Source: Thereva unica (taxonomy: Eukaryota > Arthropoda > Insecta > Diptera > Therevidae). Taken from it: DNA of 64,000 bases. Under the pieces are notes generated by a model. That model worked only from the letters and a program-made list of their open reading frames with translations, had not been told where the DNA came from and did no database searches. Positions 18,450 to 28,339 of the stretch are shown here, piece by piece; position 1 is the stretch's first letter, and each line of letters begins with the position of its first letter. The stretch spans positions 82,014,070 through 82,078,069 of the forward strand of contig OX465282.1 in assembly GCA_949987705.1 (NCBI GenBank). Direction: 5' to 3'. Both the position numbers and the translations under genes were made by a program.

Positions 18450-19018
18450 ACACGGTAAAAATATTTACCGAAACATATTTTCTATAATCAATATGTAAAA
18501 CTGCACAAAACACAGCACTTTAAGATGTAATTTTAGTACATTATACATGAAAGAAACTTACGTCTGCGATAGAAAAATGTGTAACACTTTTAGTAAGGTG
18601 GGGTCTTACGGACCCCAGTATAATTCACACGTCTTCACTCTATAAACCCTTGCGCGCAACTAATCGTCGTCAACTACGTCGTATAGCAGGTTTTAAAGGG
18701 GGAAGCTACACTGAGCCTAGACACACTGATATGCGTAGGTCTAAAGTAATTTTCAATTTGAGTTTTCTTGGGGTCTGTGAGACCCCACCTTACTAACGCC
18801 GGGTTAACCAATTTAAAACAAATTGGACGGCAATATTTAGTCGTTGAAGGACTGTAGTTTTTCCAAAAAATAAGCTTTTCTCCTCTGTGTGCTACTGATA
18901 TTTCCAAGGGAACGGTTGTGCTTAAAATTAGCGTCCGTCACAACAATTCGCACTATTCACCGCAACAGACGTCAAAGATTTCCAGTAAATCACAGGGGAC
19001 CCTAAAGTCCATTCGTAC

Positions 19019-19345
19019 GTGGGATCGCTAAGGACCCTACTTATATATTACCCCGTTACGCAGGATTGTGCAATTAAACTCCTATACGACCCTGCAAAAG
19101 AGAAGGTGCAATGCCCCTTAATGATTCAAGACACACCAACTAATGTCCTAATAAGCCTGGCAAGACCCAATACATTGTTATACGCTTTAAGCGCACCGGT
19201 GTCATTCAGCATCACATGCAACAAAATGACACACACACACTCAACGTAGCCAAACAAGGGGTCTTGACAATAAACGAACCCTGCCAGGCTCATACACGAT
19301 AATATTAATGATAAAACATTAATATACACCAACAAGGCGAAGGAA
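19019..19345 (+). pseudogene. env: Remnant of an errantivirus env gene
   Basis: The plus-strand peptide at about 19064-19250 (CAIKLLYDPAKEKVQCP, then TPTNVLISLARPNTLLYALSAP) aligns with the C-terminal ectodomain of the Env at 5214-7118 (CIIKLLYNPLREKVDCP, LAQTNTWLYSLSTP). The match continues in other frames to GVLTINEPCQAH near 19297. It is clearly diverged and truncated at both ends. It is the only LTR-element coding remnant in the window on the plus strand. Confidence 0.75.
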
Positions 19346-19430
19346 ACATACCACCTGGATCAACGGCCAAACTTCTCAGGCATCGGAACAAAATTTAGCC
19401 TGGAAATACCAAATACACATATGTAGTCAC

Positions 19431-20119
19431 TGTTGTGACTGGATTGTATCCGCGGGTGATAACACTTACCAGAAAATTACTTAGCGTCTGGTCGCAAATG
19501 TAATAGGCAGAAATGCCAAAATAGGTTCCCTAGTTGATTCGACTTAGCTGCTAGGCACTGCAGATTTGAAGGCAATGATTGCCAAATTAAGAAGTATCAC
19601 TAAAGGATTTCAATAAAATTTAAGACTGAAAGCCAAATTTATTCTTTGATAGTCTTAAAGCAAATCCTTCTTGATCGATAATTGCTTTGCCCTTTTATAC
19701 AGTCTTATTCTACTACAAAGTTCTTAAAATTTGAGAGCGGTATTCCAATACATAAGGGATTGACTTTGGATTTCCAATTTCCAATATCCATCGCTTATGT
19801 TTACAATTTCTCCTCTTCAGCAAAAACATAAGAAGGTCAAAAATTATGGTTCAAATAATTTCGACTGCAATAAATTACGCAAGTCGCCTAGTCACCATAA
19901 TAACAAAAGAATATGTGCTTATGCACTCGTGCAATGTGTCGTGTCTTGAAATTGCATTTCTCATGCGCATGGGATTCCCGTTGTGTTTTAATTACTTTAA
20001 CCGGACGGAATCCCTGACGTAATTATCTGTTCATGGTGACGGTGGTTTCGGGTTCTCATGTTTTTGTTTACATTGGGTGGATGTTTAGGAGGTTTCATGT
20101 TTGTTATAATATCACAACA
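19431..20119 (-). repeat. 3' LTR (689 bp) of the mdg1/412-like gypsy element
   Basis: Starts TGTTGTGACTGG and ends ATATCACAACA, so the terminal inverted repeat is TGTTGTGA/TCACAACA. A purine-rich tract abuts it on the minus strand at 20120. The first roughly 235 bp recur at 49832-50067 next to a primer binding site, which marks this as the 3' LTR of the minus-strand element whose pol and gag fragments lie at 26144-33828. Confidence 0.8.
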
Positions 20120-20132
20120 CCTCCACCCCTTA
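20120..20132 (-). other. Polypurine tract of the mdg1/412-like element
   Basis: On the minus strand TAAGGGGTGGAGG directly precedes the LTR start TGTTGTGA, the expected position for plus-strand primer generation. Confidence 0.7.
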
Positions 20133-20799
20133 GAAAAAAATGTTTAGATTTTTTTGTGTGCTTATCTATTTTGATCTTATGTTTTAGTGTCTACTTTTCT
20201 AATTTGTTTTACTAGCAATAGGGTTTTATGATTTAATCTATTTCTGTGTTGGGTTTCGTGTGATTAAAAGCGTTTTTTTCTTTAAAAAGAATACAAATTT
20301 ATTCAAGGGACTTGATGATATAAAAATGATGGTATAATAAAACGACCAATTCTGAATAACTGTCTTGATTCGCGGCTTCTTGTCAACTGCTCGATTTTGG
20401 CTTTTTTAGATGCAGTAAGAAATTAAGTAATACGACACCGAAACGTGCCGTGCTAAATCATGCCTTTTTATAAGAGTCAAAATTTAATGAATTTGCAAAT
20501 GTAATTTGATGTGGTTTTTAGATTTAATAATTTTAAGACGACGTTGCACAAACGGCGGAAATGGCAAAATTAGGAATGTGCATTTAGTGCATTTAGTTGA
20601 AGTTTTTAAAAGAATGAAAATGAGAACTACGCCGTTATGCATGTTTAGGGCTTTACAACATCTGTATAATTCTAGCTAACTATAATTATTTTATACATAC
20701 CTCTAATTTTTGTTTTTGTCTATTTATTAATTAAAATTATATCTTGCTTATATTGACTGCATTTTTTTTGTTTTATGCTCTAAGTTTATTATTTGTTTT
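20133..20799. other. Non-coding 3' internal part of the mdg1/412-like element
   Basis: Lies between the 3' LTR and the BEL insertion. AT-rich, with no ORF of note and no env signature. The sequence resumes at 26144 with integrase C-terminal coding remnants once the BEL element is removed. Confidence 0.5.
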
Positions 20800-20992
20800 T
20801 GTGGAAAAGGTTATGAAAATCATGGGATTGCGTAATAAAAGAATAGTTTTATTCATATATAATTCACGTTTATTAAATTCTAATAAGTGGATCTTCGCAG
20901 TCGGAAATCTCGATGAATACTGATTATGACGACAGAAGACTAGAAGTTCCAACTAGAGAATATAACAGTTGTAGCGTTATAAATTTTCAACA
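20800..20992 (-). repeat. 3' LTR of BEL/Pao element 1
   Basis: 193 bp, same length as the copy at 25951. Differences include ATCATGGG versus ATGATGGG and GATGAATACTG versus GACGACTACTG. The integrase stop codon lies inside this LTR (20977), and a purine tract CGGAGGA just before the LTR is part of the integrase coding sequence. Confidence 0.9.
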
Positions 20993-21936
20993 TCCTCCGA
21001 GCGGGCCGATTGGCGAACCTCCAATGGATATAAAAGCTGTATAGGACGTCTCATCTTTTTGCCATCTGCGAAACGCACTTCGCAAGCTCGCACCTTGTTG
21101 TCTCTTCCCGGAAAGCTCCTCTCTATGATGCCTAATCGCCAATGAATGCGTGGCGTAGCATAATCGTATACCAAAACAACATCGCCAAGCTCCATCTCCT
21201 TTGATATCGTCTTCTCGGTATGATGGGCCGACCTTAGGAGTCGCAGATACTCTGCTTTCCATCGTTTCCACAGAAAAGAAGTATAGCGCCTCCTGGTTTT
21301 CCATCTAGAGTGCAACTCTTCTTTGTTAACCTCATCTTTATCTAGTTGGATTTTGGGATTTGAATGTGCTTGAAAACGAGCTAAAAGAAAACTTTCTGGT
21401 GTAAGTGGCGATAGATCCAAGGGGTCGTCACTGAAATAAGTTAGTGGTCTGGCATTTATTATTCTTTCGGCCTCGGTAAGGAGTGTGTAAAGCTCATCGC
21501 CTCCAATTTTTGCCTTCCAAATGGTAGTTTTTAAGATGTCCTTGACACTTTTTACCAAACGCTCCCAAAAACCTCCCCACCAAGGAGCCCGTTCCAAGAT
21601 GAAGCACCAGGTAATACCGCGACTGCTTAAAAACCCATTAAAAATCTCATTATTCAATATTTGGTTTACGTTTATCAATTCTGTAGCAGCCTTCTTAAAG
21701 GTTTTTGCGTTGTCAGACAATATCAACTTCGGGGTGCCCCGCCGGGATATAAATCTTCTAATTGCCAAAAGACATTTTTCCGTAGTTAAGTTAGGAACTA
21801 ACTCCAAATGGATTGCTCTGATCACCGCACAAGTGAAGATCATAATATATACCTTATGCTGTCCGTTGTCCTCATTGGTATACAGGGGACCAGCAAAATC
21901 TACACCAAGTGTCTCGAAAGATCTAGATGCCAACAA
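20977..21936 (-). CDS. BEL/Pao 1 integrase
   Basis: 319 residues with the BEL-type integrase core: GVDFAGPLY (first Asp), LILSDNAKTFKKA (second Asp) and the third acidic residue in PWWGGFWERLVKSVK. It ends with the conserved BEL C-terminal signature GDVVLVYD...RWRLG-type followed by R(R)PIQLLYPLE. The zinc-binding N-terminus lies upstream in a different frame (about 21940-22100), so the gene is broken. The C-terminal codons overlap the 3' LTR by 16 bp. Confidence 0.85.
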   Translation of the reverse strand: MLASRSFETLGVDFAGPLYTNEDNGQHKVYIMIFTCAVIRAIHLELVPNLTTEKCLLAIRRFISRRGTPKLILSDNAKTFKKAATELINVNQILNNEIFNGFLSSRGITWCFILERAPWWGGFWERLVKSVKDILKTTIWKAKIGGDELYTLLTEAERIINARPLTYFSDDPLDLSPLTPESFLLARFQAHSNPKIQLDKDEVNKEELHSRWKTRRRYTSFLWKRWKAEYLRLLRSAHHTEKTISKEMELGDVVLVYDYATPRIHWRLGIIERSFPGRDNKVRACEVRFADGKKMRRPIQLLYPLEVRQSARSEDVENL

Positions 21937-22095
21937 CCGCTCCCTAGATAATGGTGCAAAAGGGTTTGAACCGGGCTTTCCTTTTAATTTTCTGCAAAAT
22001 CTACAGCGGCTCTATATATTCTTAATTAATTGACGTCCGCTTGGTAACCAAAATTTCTCTCGAAGGCGCGTAAGTACCGTGTTAACTCCCCCATG

Positions 22096-23313
22096 TTATA
22101 CTCGTTCATGCAAATCAGCAATTATTAGTTTACTTAAATAACTGTTCTTAGGTAAAATGATAGGATTAGCTATGTCGAACGGTTCGTCTAATAACTGCAA
22201 GCGACTATTCACGCGAAGAAGACCGTCATCATCCAAAATAGGGTTAAGAATCAGCAGGGTTGATGATCGAGGAATTTGTTTTCCCTGCTGCAAAGATAAG
22301 ATTTCATTAATAAAATATTTATTTTGAAAATACTTTATCCAATATTTCTCCGCTTTCTCCAGTTCCGCAGCTTCTAAAAATTTAGCCTTTGGGATCTTTT
22401 TTGATGCAAATATGTCTACCGCTCGTAATACATAAGCTGTAATGCGTAGAAGTCGGCCGCGGTTGCTAATTTGATCAAATTGCAGCAATGGTTGAATAAC
22501 TTCAGGACCTGTAGAAGTCAGTAGTTGCTCCGCGGGTGCTAGCAGCACTGCTGATATATTTAAGGGCAGATTTTCTCTTGGCCACTCTTCTTTATCTTTG
22601 CTCAGCCAACTGGGGCCTTCTCGCCATAATGATGATGTTCTGATAAAGGCTACTGCTCCAAAGGCTTTTAGACTCGCATCGGCGAATATATGTACGTCGT
22701 TGGTTTTAGATGATGCATGCGTGCCTACCCATCTAGGCAATGGAAGTGTGCCAAGGGCATCCAAATCTTCTATGCAACTGTTCCATTGCGCAACTAAATC
22801 CTTGGTTAACGGCTGATCCCAATTTAAGTTAAGGCGCCACTCCGATTGGAACAGGATCTTTAGCCTGATTACTATTGGACCTAAAAAACCTAAAGGATCA
22901 TATATTCGCGCAATTACCTTCAAAACATTTCGTTTCGTAGCTACTAACGCCTCCCGTAAATAGTCAGCCTGAAAATTAATCGTTAGCTCGTCACTGTAAA
23001 TATTCCATTTCATACCCAAAATGGTATACACATTTTCGTTATCAGTAGAAAAAACTTTTCTAATTGTAGCATCATTGCTGGTCCATTTTCTCAGATTCAT
23101 GAATGCGCGTCCCATTACTTCAACCGATTCATGACAAAATTTTTCGGCTGAGTGCTTATCATCAAGACTTACCACCAGATCATCCATATAAAAAGAATCA
23201 CGTAATATTTCGCAAGTCTTTGGAAATGTTTTAGATTCTGAATCAAGATGCATAAGTATTGTAGCACACAATAAAAAGGGGCTACAAGTTACACCAAACG
23301 TGACCCTAGTCAT
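22096..23313 (-). CDS. BEL/Pao 1 RT (YMDD) and deleted RNase H
   Basis: Contains RT palm with SFYMDDLVVS, the WTSNDATIRKVF segment, the thumb ARIYDPLGFLGPIVIRLKILFQ and the first RNase H Asp in VHIFADASLKAFGAVAF. The frame then jumps directly to SLWREGPSWLSKDKEEWP. Compared with element B, the RNase H middle (including the WSDST motif) is missing, an in-frame deletion. The integrase N-terminal linker follows (LLRVNSRLQLLDEPF). Confidence 0.85.
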   Translation of the reverse strand: MTRVTFGVTCSPFLLCATILMHLDSESKTFPKTCEILRDSFYMDDLVVSLDDKHSAEKFCHESVEVMGRAFMNLRKWTSNDATIRKVFSTDNENVYTILGMKWNIYSDELTINFQADYLREALVATKRNVLKVIARIYDPLGFLGPIVIRLKILFQSEWRLNLNWDQPLTKDLVAQWNSCIEDLDALGTLPLPRWVGTHASSKTNDVHIFADASLKAFGAVAFIRTSSLWREGPSWLSKDKEEWPRENLPLNISAVLLAPAEQLLTSTGPEVIQPLLQFDQISNRGRLLRITAYVLRAVDIFASKKIPKAKFLEAAELEKAEKYWIKYFQNKYFINEILSLQQGKQIPRSSTLLILNPILDDDGLLRVNSRLQLLDEPFDIANPIILPKNSYLSKLIIADLHERV

Positions 23314-23424
23314 CCGAAAAGCTTGTAAAGTCGGGAAATTTGTAATTTAATGCAATCTTTTCGAGAACCAAATGAATCGGTGGTTGTCGCGGTCTTCTTT
23401 GGCTAACGAGATCTGCAGGAAAGC

Positions 23425-24552
23425 CTACTCAATATCAGCTGCTAGCGCTATCTTTCCCAGTCGAAACCGCAACAAGATTCTTAAGATGTCAGGAAGCAGA
23501 TTAGAGCCAGTCCATAAACAATCGTTTAGCGATGACACATCTGGTGCATGAGAGGAAGCATCGAATACTATCCTAATTTTTGTCGTCGACTTCTCGGGTC
23601 GATATACTGGACGATGCGGCATAAAATATTCCCTTGATGATACTATATGATCTGCTGGCTCCGCAAAGCCGGCTGAAATAAATTCTTGCATTGTCTCATC
23701 ATACTCGAAGAGCTTTTGTGGTTCTCTGGACAGTTTTTTTATAAGAGAACGCAATCTCGATAAGGCATTTTCTCGATTATCTTCTAACATGACATCTGGG
23801 TTTTTCCATGGTAATGAGGCTTCATATCTAGTGCTTGTCTTACGTAGATATCTTCGCTGTAAATCTTTTGTGAGAGTCTTCATCTCAATATCATTGCTTT
23901 GAATTCCTAAAAGTTCCAAATTCCACATATTTTCCATGGCGGTCAGACTGCAAAGAGACGAAACATTTTGACAACTTGAAAATTTTTGTTTACTTACAGG
24001 AGTAGGACCCTGAATTGTCCATCCAAATATGGTTTCTACCGCAGTAAGTCGATCGCTTATTCTCCTGTACTTCCCTGTGGCAACTGCCCAGTAATAATCT
24101 GATCCTACAAGAACACTCAAACCTTTCTCCTGTTCAAAGGAAATATTATTTGCGTCGGCTAAACTCAATTCACACTTTTCTGGGACGACATCTGTAGTAG
24201 GAGCAGGTAAAATATCCAAGCAGATTTCTGGCACTACAACAGCCGAAATCTCCACAAACTGACCACTATACTGACTTTCCATAATTAATTTAACCATAGT
24301 AAATTCTTTGCTAGCTGAAAGTTTCGTTTTTCCGAAGGGAATAACATTTAAATGTATAACACCCATTATAGGTAGATTTAATTTCTTAGCCGTAGCTTCT
24401 CGTACATATGTACGTTGGCTTCCACCATCAATAATAATTCGCACAAACAATTTCTTTGCTTCTGATGGGCATAATAAAAAAACTCGTGCAGTTTGCAAAA
24501 AAACATTCGAAATGTTTTCCTTATTATTATCCGGCAAACACAAATTTTGCAC
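23425..24552 (-). CDS. BEL/Pao 1 protease and RT N-terminus
   Basis: The protease-like domain has the active site RIIIDGGSQRTYV (DGG rather than DSG/DTG) and the VLVGSDYYW signature typical of BEL proteases. The RT fingers follow (STTKIRIVFDASS, SLNDCLWTGSNLLPDILRILLRFR). The frame stops at ALAADIE followed by TAG where the family has a conserved Lys-containing motif, so this is a nonsense mutation. It is not a homopolymer artefact. Confidence 0.85.
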   Translation of the reverse strand: MQNLCLPDNNKENISNVFLQTARVFLLCPSEAKKLFVRIIIDGGSQRTYVREATAKKLNLPIMGVIHLNVIPFGKTKLSASKEFTMVKLIMESQYSGQFVEISAVVVPEICLDILPAPTTDVVPEKCELSLADANNISFEQEKGLSVLVGSDYYWAVATGKYRRISDRLTAVETIFGWTIQGPTPVSKQKFSSCQNVSSLCSLTAMENMWNLELLGIQSNDIEMKTLTKDLQRRYLRKTSTRYEASLPWKNPDVMLEDNRENALSRLRSLIKKLSREPQKLFEYDETMQEFISAGFAEPADHIVSSREYFMPHRPVYRPEKSTTKIRIVFDASSHAPDVSSLNDCLWTGSNLLPDILRILLRFRLGKIALAADIE

Positions 24553-24560
24553 TTTACTAT

Positions 24561-24959
24561 TTAATGAATCATTACTTGCATTTTTTTATCACTTCGGGTC
24601 ACTTTCATTTTGGTGGAGTTACACATAACGGTGGCATGGCTAGATTTGCATTTTCTGCAATAAAGTCTCTTCGATCGACAAAATCTAGCGGTATGGCCGC
24701 GTTGGGTGCATCTATAACATCTACCATCCTCTTTTAATAATAGTTTTTTCTTATCTAAATCCTGTATGACATCACATTCGCACGTTGAATGCTCCACTGA
24801 TTTGCAGAAAAAACAATGAGCAATCGCGGAACTTGTAGTTGGCGTTAACAAACCTGCTGCTGTAGTTGGAAGTGTGTTTTTAAAACGTACATTTTCCCTG
24901 GGCATCTTCTCAAGTGCCGATCGCTCAATTGATTCCACTTCCTGTTTCAAAAATTGCAA
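24561..24959 (-). CDS. BEL/Pao 1 gag, zinc-knuckle region
   Basis: Contains CFFCKSVEHSTCEC, CYRCTQRGHTARFC and a third Cys/His cluster YCRKCKSSHATVMC. This is the usual arrangement at the end of BEL gag. The frame continues into the protease ORF across the T7 run 24581-24587, where the reading frame shifts. Confidence 0.85.
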   Translation of the reverse strand: MQFLKQEVESIERSALEKMPRENVRFKNTLPTTAAGLLTPTTSSAIAHCFFCKSVEHSTCECDVIQDLDKKKLLLKEDGRCYRCTQRGHTARFCRSKRLYCRKCKSSHATVMCNSTKMKVTRSDKKMQVMIH

Positions 24960-24984
24960 TATGTTTTTGACTTGCTTATCTCCA

Positions 24985-25801
24985 TTAAATGATAAAGTGG
25001 AACCGCTGACCGCCGTTCTCTGATGATTCTTTCTGTATGCGATGATAATTGATTCTCAGTTCGTTGGGCATGCACTTAAGGAGTATTGTTTTTAATATTA
25101 TATAATAATGCGTGGTAGGAACACCTAAAGCAGTAAGTGATCGACTACAAGCTATCACTGTATTGTAAAGATGCCTAAGTCCATTTGCATCGCTTTTATG
25201 TTGGACTGGTGAAATAGACATTAGATTCTGCATATTTTTGTCGACTAGCTTCTCTTTGTCGCCGTACTCTTCCTGCAAAAGTGATATGGCGCCATCATAA
25301 CATGCAGATGTAGGTGTGAAGCCTGCTATCGTTTTTGCTGCGTTTCCCGTTAAAACGGTCTGTAGATAATTGAACTTCTCTGCGCCTGCGAGAGTCTTAT
25401 TTTCATGAACGGAAGTCCTAAAATTTTCCCAAAAGGGAATCCATTCACAGTAATCTCCGGAAAATTTCATCAGCTGTAATTTGGGGAGTTTAACGCCTTG
25501 TGACTGAAACGTTCCGGGTACCGGCCGAGTATTATCCATAAAAGATCTCGATCCTCGATAAACGCACTTGTAGACGAGCGATCATGCCTACCGCGGTGTC
25601 TTCATACTCAGCCACCTTCTCCGGAAATTTGTCATCTAAGCTTTTAGACTGCACCTCCTTATTCGCAATGCGCAGATTCTCGTTAGCGGTGATTAATCTT
25701 TGCACATACGAGGTTAATTCTTCTTCTGCGGAATCTAGTTTAGACATATCCTCTGAAATCATCGACTCTGGTGTCTTCAAATATTCCGCCGCCTCGTTCA
25801 C
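24985..25801 (-). pseudogene. BEL/Pao 1 gag, N-terminal and DUF1759 region in two frames
   Basis: 25532-25801 encodes the helical gag N-terminus (about 89 residues). 24985-25539 encodes the DUF1759-type capsid region, with GVKLPKLQLMKFSGDYCEWIPFWENF and LTGNAAKTIAGF. The two frames meet at a TTTT run near 25535. A second break precedes the zinc-knuckle frame near 24985. The reading direction and order are as expected for BEL gag. Confidence 0.8.
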
Positions 25802-25925
25802 TATTTTTGTAATTTGACTGCGATAGTTTGCAACTCCATGGTGAACACGCGTTTATTTTGATCGATCGAGCAATCACCGATTCCAATTATTAAAATTTAT
25901 GCAAGATCGCGAATTTCGTCCCGTT

Positions 25926-25948
25926 TCAATTCCCGGGTTTCGGCACCA
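25926..25948 (-). other. Primer binding site complementary to tRNA-Phe (BEL/Pao 1)
   Basis: The plus strand reads TTCCCGGGTTTCGGCACCA immediately left of the 5' LTR, matching the 3' end of insect tRNA-Phe including CCA. There is an extra T a few bases further 5'. Confidence 0.8.
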
Positions 25949-25950
25949 AA

Positions 25951-26143
25951 TGTGGAAAAAGTTATGAAAATGATGGGATTGCGTAAAAAAAGAATAGTTT
26001 TATTCATATATAATTCACGTTTATTAAATTCTAATAAGTGGATCTTCGCAGTCGGAAATCTCGACGACTACTGATTATGACGACAGAAGACTAGAAGTTC
26101 CAAAGAGAGAATATAACAGTTGTAGCGTTATAAATTTTCAACA
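25951..26143 (-). repeat. 5' LTR of BEL/Pao element 1
   Basis: 193 bp, TGTGGAAAAAGTTATG to TTTTCAACA, directly right of the primer site and followed by the TSD GTTTT. Confidence 0.9.
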
Positions 26144-26702
26144 GTTTTGAATTATCATTATTATAATTCTTTAATTTATTTCTTTATTCTATTTTTATGT
26201 ACTACTCTTTCTTTATCATTTATTTTTATTTTGGAATTGACGCCTGAATTTTCTATCACTTTGTACGGTCCGTCGTATGGACTTTCTAATTTCTTTCGGT
26301 TACCTCTTCTTAGGTATACGTGGTCTCCTTTCTGTATTCTTGCCGGATTGGTTTTTTTTGTCTGTTTTTATCTTATTTGATTACTTCTAATTAAGAAGTA
26401 GTTGTCTTGCCGTTTCTTCTGCGTTCTTTAGTTTAATTTTTAATTCGGCTACATATTCGTCATAATTGTATTCTGGAGAATTTAATTCTTCATGTTGTTC
26501 ATTAGGACGGGAAGCTAAACGGTCATACATATATTAGCTCGAAAGGTGTGTAGTTAGTTTCCGTGTGGGGTGTAGTATTGTACGCAAATGTGTAATATGG
26601 TATCCACGTATCCCATTCGTGGTCGTTGCAAAATACTTGTAGGTATTCATTTAGTACACGATGGTTGCGTTCTAATGAACCGATTGTTTCATGGTGGTAT
26701 GT
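26144..26702 (-). pseudogene. pol: mdg1/412-like integrase C-terminal remnant
   Basis: The minus-strand frames give HHETIGSLERNHRVLNEYLQ (around the last integrase catalytic Glu), WIPYYTFAYNTTPHTETNYTPFELIY, and further on a C-terminal domain (YLRRGNRKKLESPYDGPYKV). Frames are interrupted. The HHCC finger and the first two catalytic Asp residues are missing; they would lie where the mariner and unknown insert is now found (26703-27165). Confidence 0.75.
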
Positions 26703-26985
26703 ACATATGTATGGAGCCGTGAAACAGTCAGACAAATTTTAACCGACGATTTAGGGATGAGAAAGTTGTGCGCGAAGATGGTTCCAAGGAACCTTTCCGA
26801 GGAGCAAAACCAGCATCGAATGACCGTCGCAGAAGACTGTTTGGAACAAGTGGAAAACGATCCCACGCTGCTTGATCGAGTTATTACAGGCGATGAGAGC
26901 TGGTTTTTTCAATACGACTCGGAAACCAAACGCCAAAGCTCACAATGGTTGTCTCCGCACGCCCCCCACCCGAAAAAAGAAGAAC
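26703..26985 (+). pseudogene. mariner transposase fragment
   Basis: The plus-strand frame reads ETVRQILTDDLGMRKLCAK, VPRNLSEEQ, and DRVITGDESWFFQYDSETKRQ, the helix-turn-helix/linker and first catalytic Asp (TGDESW) of mariner transposases. It ends near SQWLSPHAPHPKK. Both TIRs and the rest of the catalytic domain are absent. It lies within the mdg1-like integrase. Confidence 0.85.
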
Positions 26986-27165
26986 GAACGAGCACCACGA
27001 ACACACGTTTACTCAACACGACAGAGCAGGCGAACTAAACAAGCTAGAGCGATGGCAAATATATCAATGGAGAGGGGAAGGATGCCGAGAGAAGGGAAAG
27101 GGAATTTCAAGGTCGCAGGGTTACCACAATAGCGGCAATATAATCAGTCTCATTACTTAATTGTC
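26986..27165. other. Unidentified 180-bp segment between mariner scrap and RNase H
   Basis: Purine-rich on the plus strand and GC-richer than its surroundings. No domain or terminal repeat is seen. It could be filler DNA from the same rearrangement that removed the integrase core. Confidence 0.3.
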
Positions 27166-28269
27166 ACACCTCGTATCTTTATTCTTTATAATGCGTCTGC
27201 ATTAGTATTTATTTTTCCTTGTGTAAAAATTATTTCGAAGTCGTAATCCATGAGGTCTACACGTATTCTAGTCAGTTTTGATAATGGGTTCTTGTGGGTA
27301 AAAAGTGATATGAGTGGTCTATGGTCCGTTACTACTGTGAATTTTTGGCAAATAGATACGGTCTGAAATGGTTTATTCCCCAGTGTATTGCTAATAACTC
27401 TTTTTCAATAATAGGTTTATTTAGCTCGTGTTTGTTAAGTGATCTGCTTGCGTAGGAGATTGGTAAGTCCTTTCCTATGTCTCCTTGTGATAGGATAGCT
27501 CCTAAAGCGTAGTTCGAAGCGTCGGTTGTTGGTATGAATTCAATCTCAAAATCTGGATACTGTAGAATAGGTGGTTTTGTTATTTGGTCTTTGAGTTTTT
27601 CGAATGATTCGTTGCACTTCGTTGTCCACTCGAAGACTCTATCTTTCTTCAGTAGTTGATTTAATGGTTTCGCTATTTCTGCGAAGTCCTTGACAAAACG
27701 TCTATAATAGTTGCAGAATGCTACGAACCGTCTGACTTCATCTGCATTTGTTGGTACTGGATAGTTATGTACCGTTTTGCATTTCTCAGGGTCTGCCGTT
27801 ACTCCGTTTGGTGTTATTAAGTGTCCTAGATACACTGGTTAACATGCGTTGGAAGCTGTTGGATGAGATTTTGAGTCCAAATGGTAATCGTTTGAACTGA
27901 TAGGTTTTGATTCTTCATCTAATTCTATTTGATGAAATGAACTGGTCATGTTCAGACTGGAGAAGTATTTCGCTTTGCCTATTTTGTCTAACACGTCTTC
28001 TAAGCGTGTGAGGGGGAATTTATCATTTACCAATTTTTTGTTAAGTTGTCTGTAGTCGACCACTAATTTCCACTTTTTTGTATCGTCGTTACTGTGTTTT
28101 GGTACTATTAGGAGTGGTGAATTATATGGGCTTGTGGAATTTTCGATTGCGTCTTTATTTATCAGGTCTTTCACTTGTTTGTTTATTTCTTCGTATTGTC
28201 TGTAATTCTTTATGTATACTGGGTTTTTATCTGATGTTTGTAGATTTTGTACATAGAAGTTGTTTGGTG
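27166..28269 (-). pseudogene. pol: mdg1/412-like RT and RNase H, with deleted active site
   Basis: 27839-28174 holds the RT fingers (SPYNSPLLIVPKH, KWKLVVDYRQLNKKL, and FSSLNMTSSFHQI, where the first catalytic Asp is Asn). 27332-27835 holds the thumb and RNase H (YLGHLITPNGVTADPEKC, RRFVAFCNYYRRFV, TTDASNYALGAILSQ). The join at about 27836 removes the palm, including the YxDD box. RNase H continues in another frame to 27166. RFVAFCNYYRRF is characteristic of the mdg1/412 clade. The copy is clearly dead. Confidence 0.85.
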
Positions 28270-28339
28270 TAAGTGTCGAACCTCCATAACTCGAACCTGA
28301 AGGGAGTCAAATTTTAATTCGAGATAGGGAGGTTTCGAA

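Larger units (their letters stand above)
16407..18803 (-). mobile_element. piggyBac-like DNA transposon with TTAA target duplication
   Basis: A 2397-bp element flanked by TTAA (16403-16406 and 18804-18807). The terminal inverted repeats read CCCGGCGTTAGTAAGGTGG, 19 bp perfect. Subterminal copies of GTAAGGTGGGGTCT with the short palindrome GGTCTCAGGGACC or variants occur near 16445-16470, 18593-18617 and 18772-18791, matching the terminal plus internal repeat design of piggyBac ends. It encodes one transposase on the minus strand, broken by a single frame shift. Perfect TIRs and TSD suggest a fairly young insertion. Confidence 0.95.
20800..26143 (-). mobile_element. BEL/Pao element 1 with 193-bp LTRs, degenerate
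   Basis: A 5344-bp element on the minus strand with LTRs 20800-20992 and 25951-26143 (TGTGGAAAA...TTTTCAACA). It is flanked by the 5-bp duplication GTTTT (20795-20799 and 26144-26148), the usual length for BEL/Pao. Order is gag, protease, RT, RNase H, integrase. The LTRs differ at several positions, so it is not very recent. Coding is broken by a nonsense codon in RT, an internal RNase H deletion and frameshifts. It inserted into the mdg1/412-like element. Confidence 0.92.

Noticed and set aside
19431..20119. Solo LTR from complete excision by recombination
   Set aside because: A polypurine tract abuts its right side and collinear internal pieces plus a primer site lie to the right, so it is the 3' LTR of a dispersed element. 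No target duplication flanks it.
26872..27160. Plus-strand ORFs after the mariner fragment
   Set aside because: Lys/Arg-rich chance frames over the unidentified filler segment; no conserved domain.
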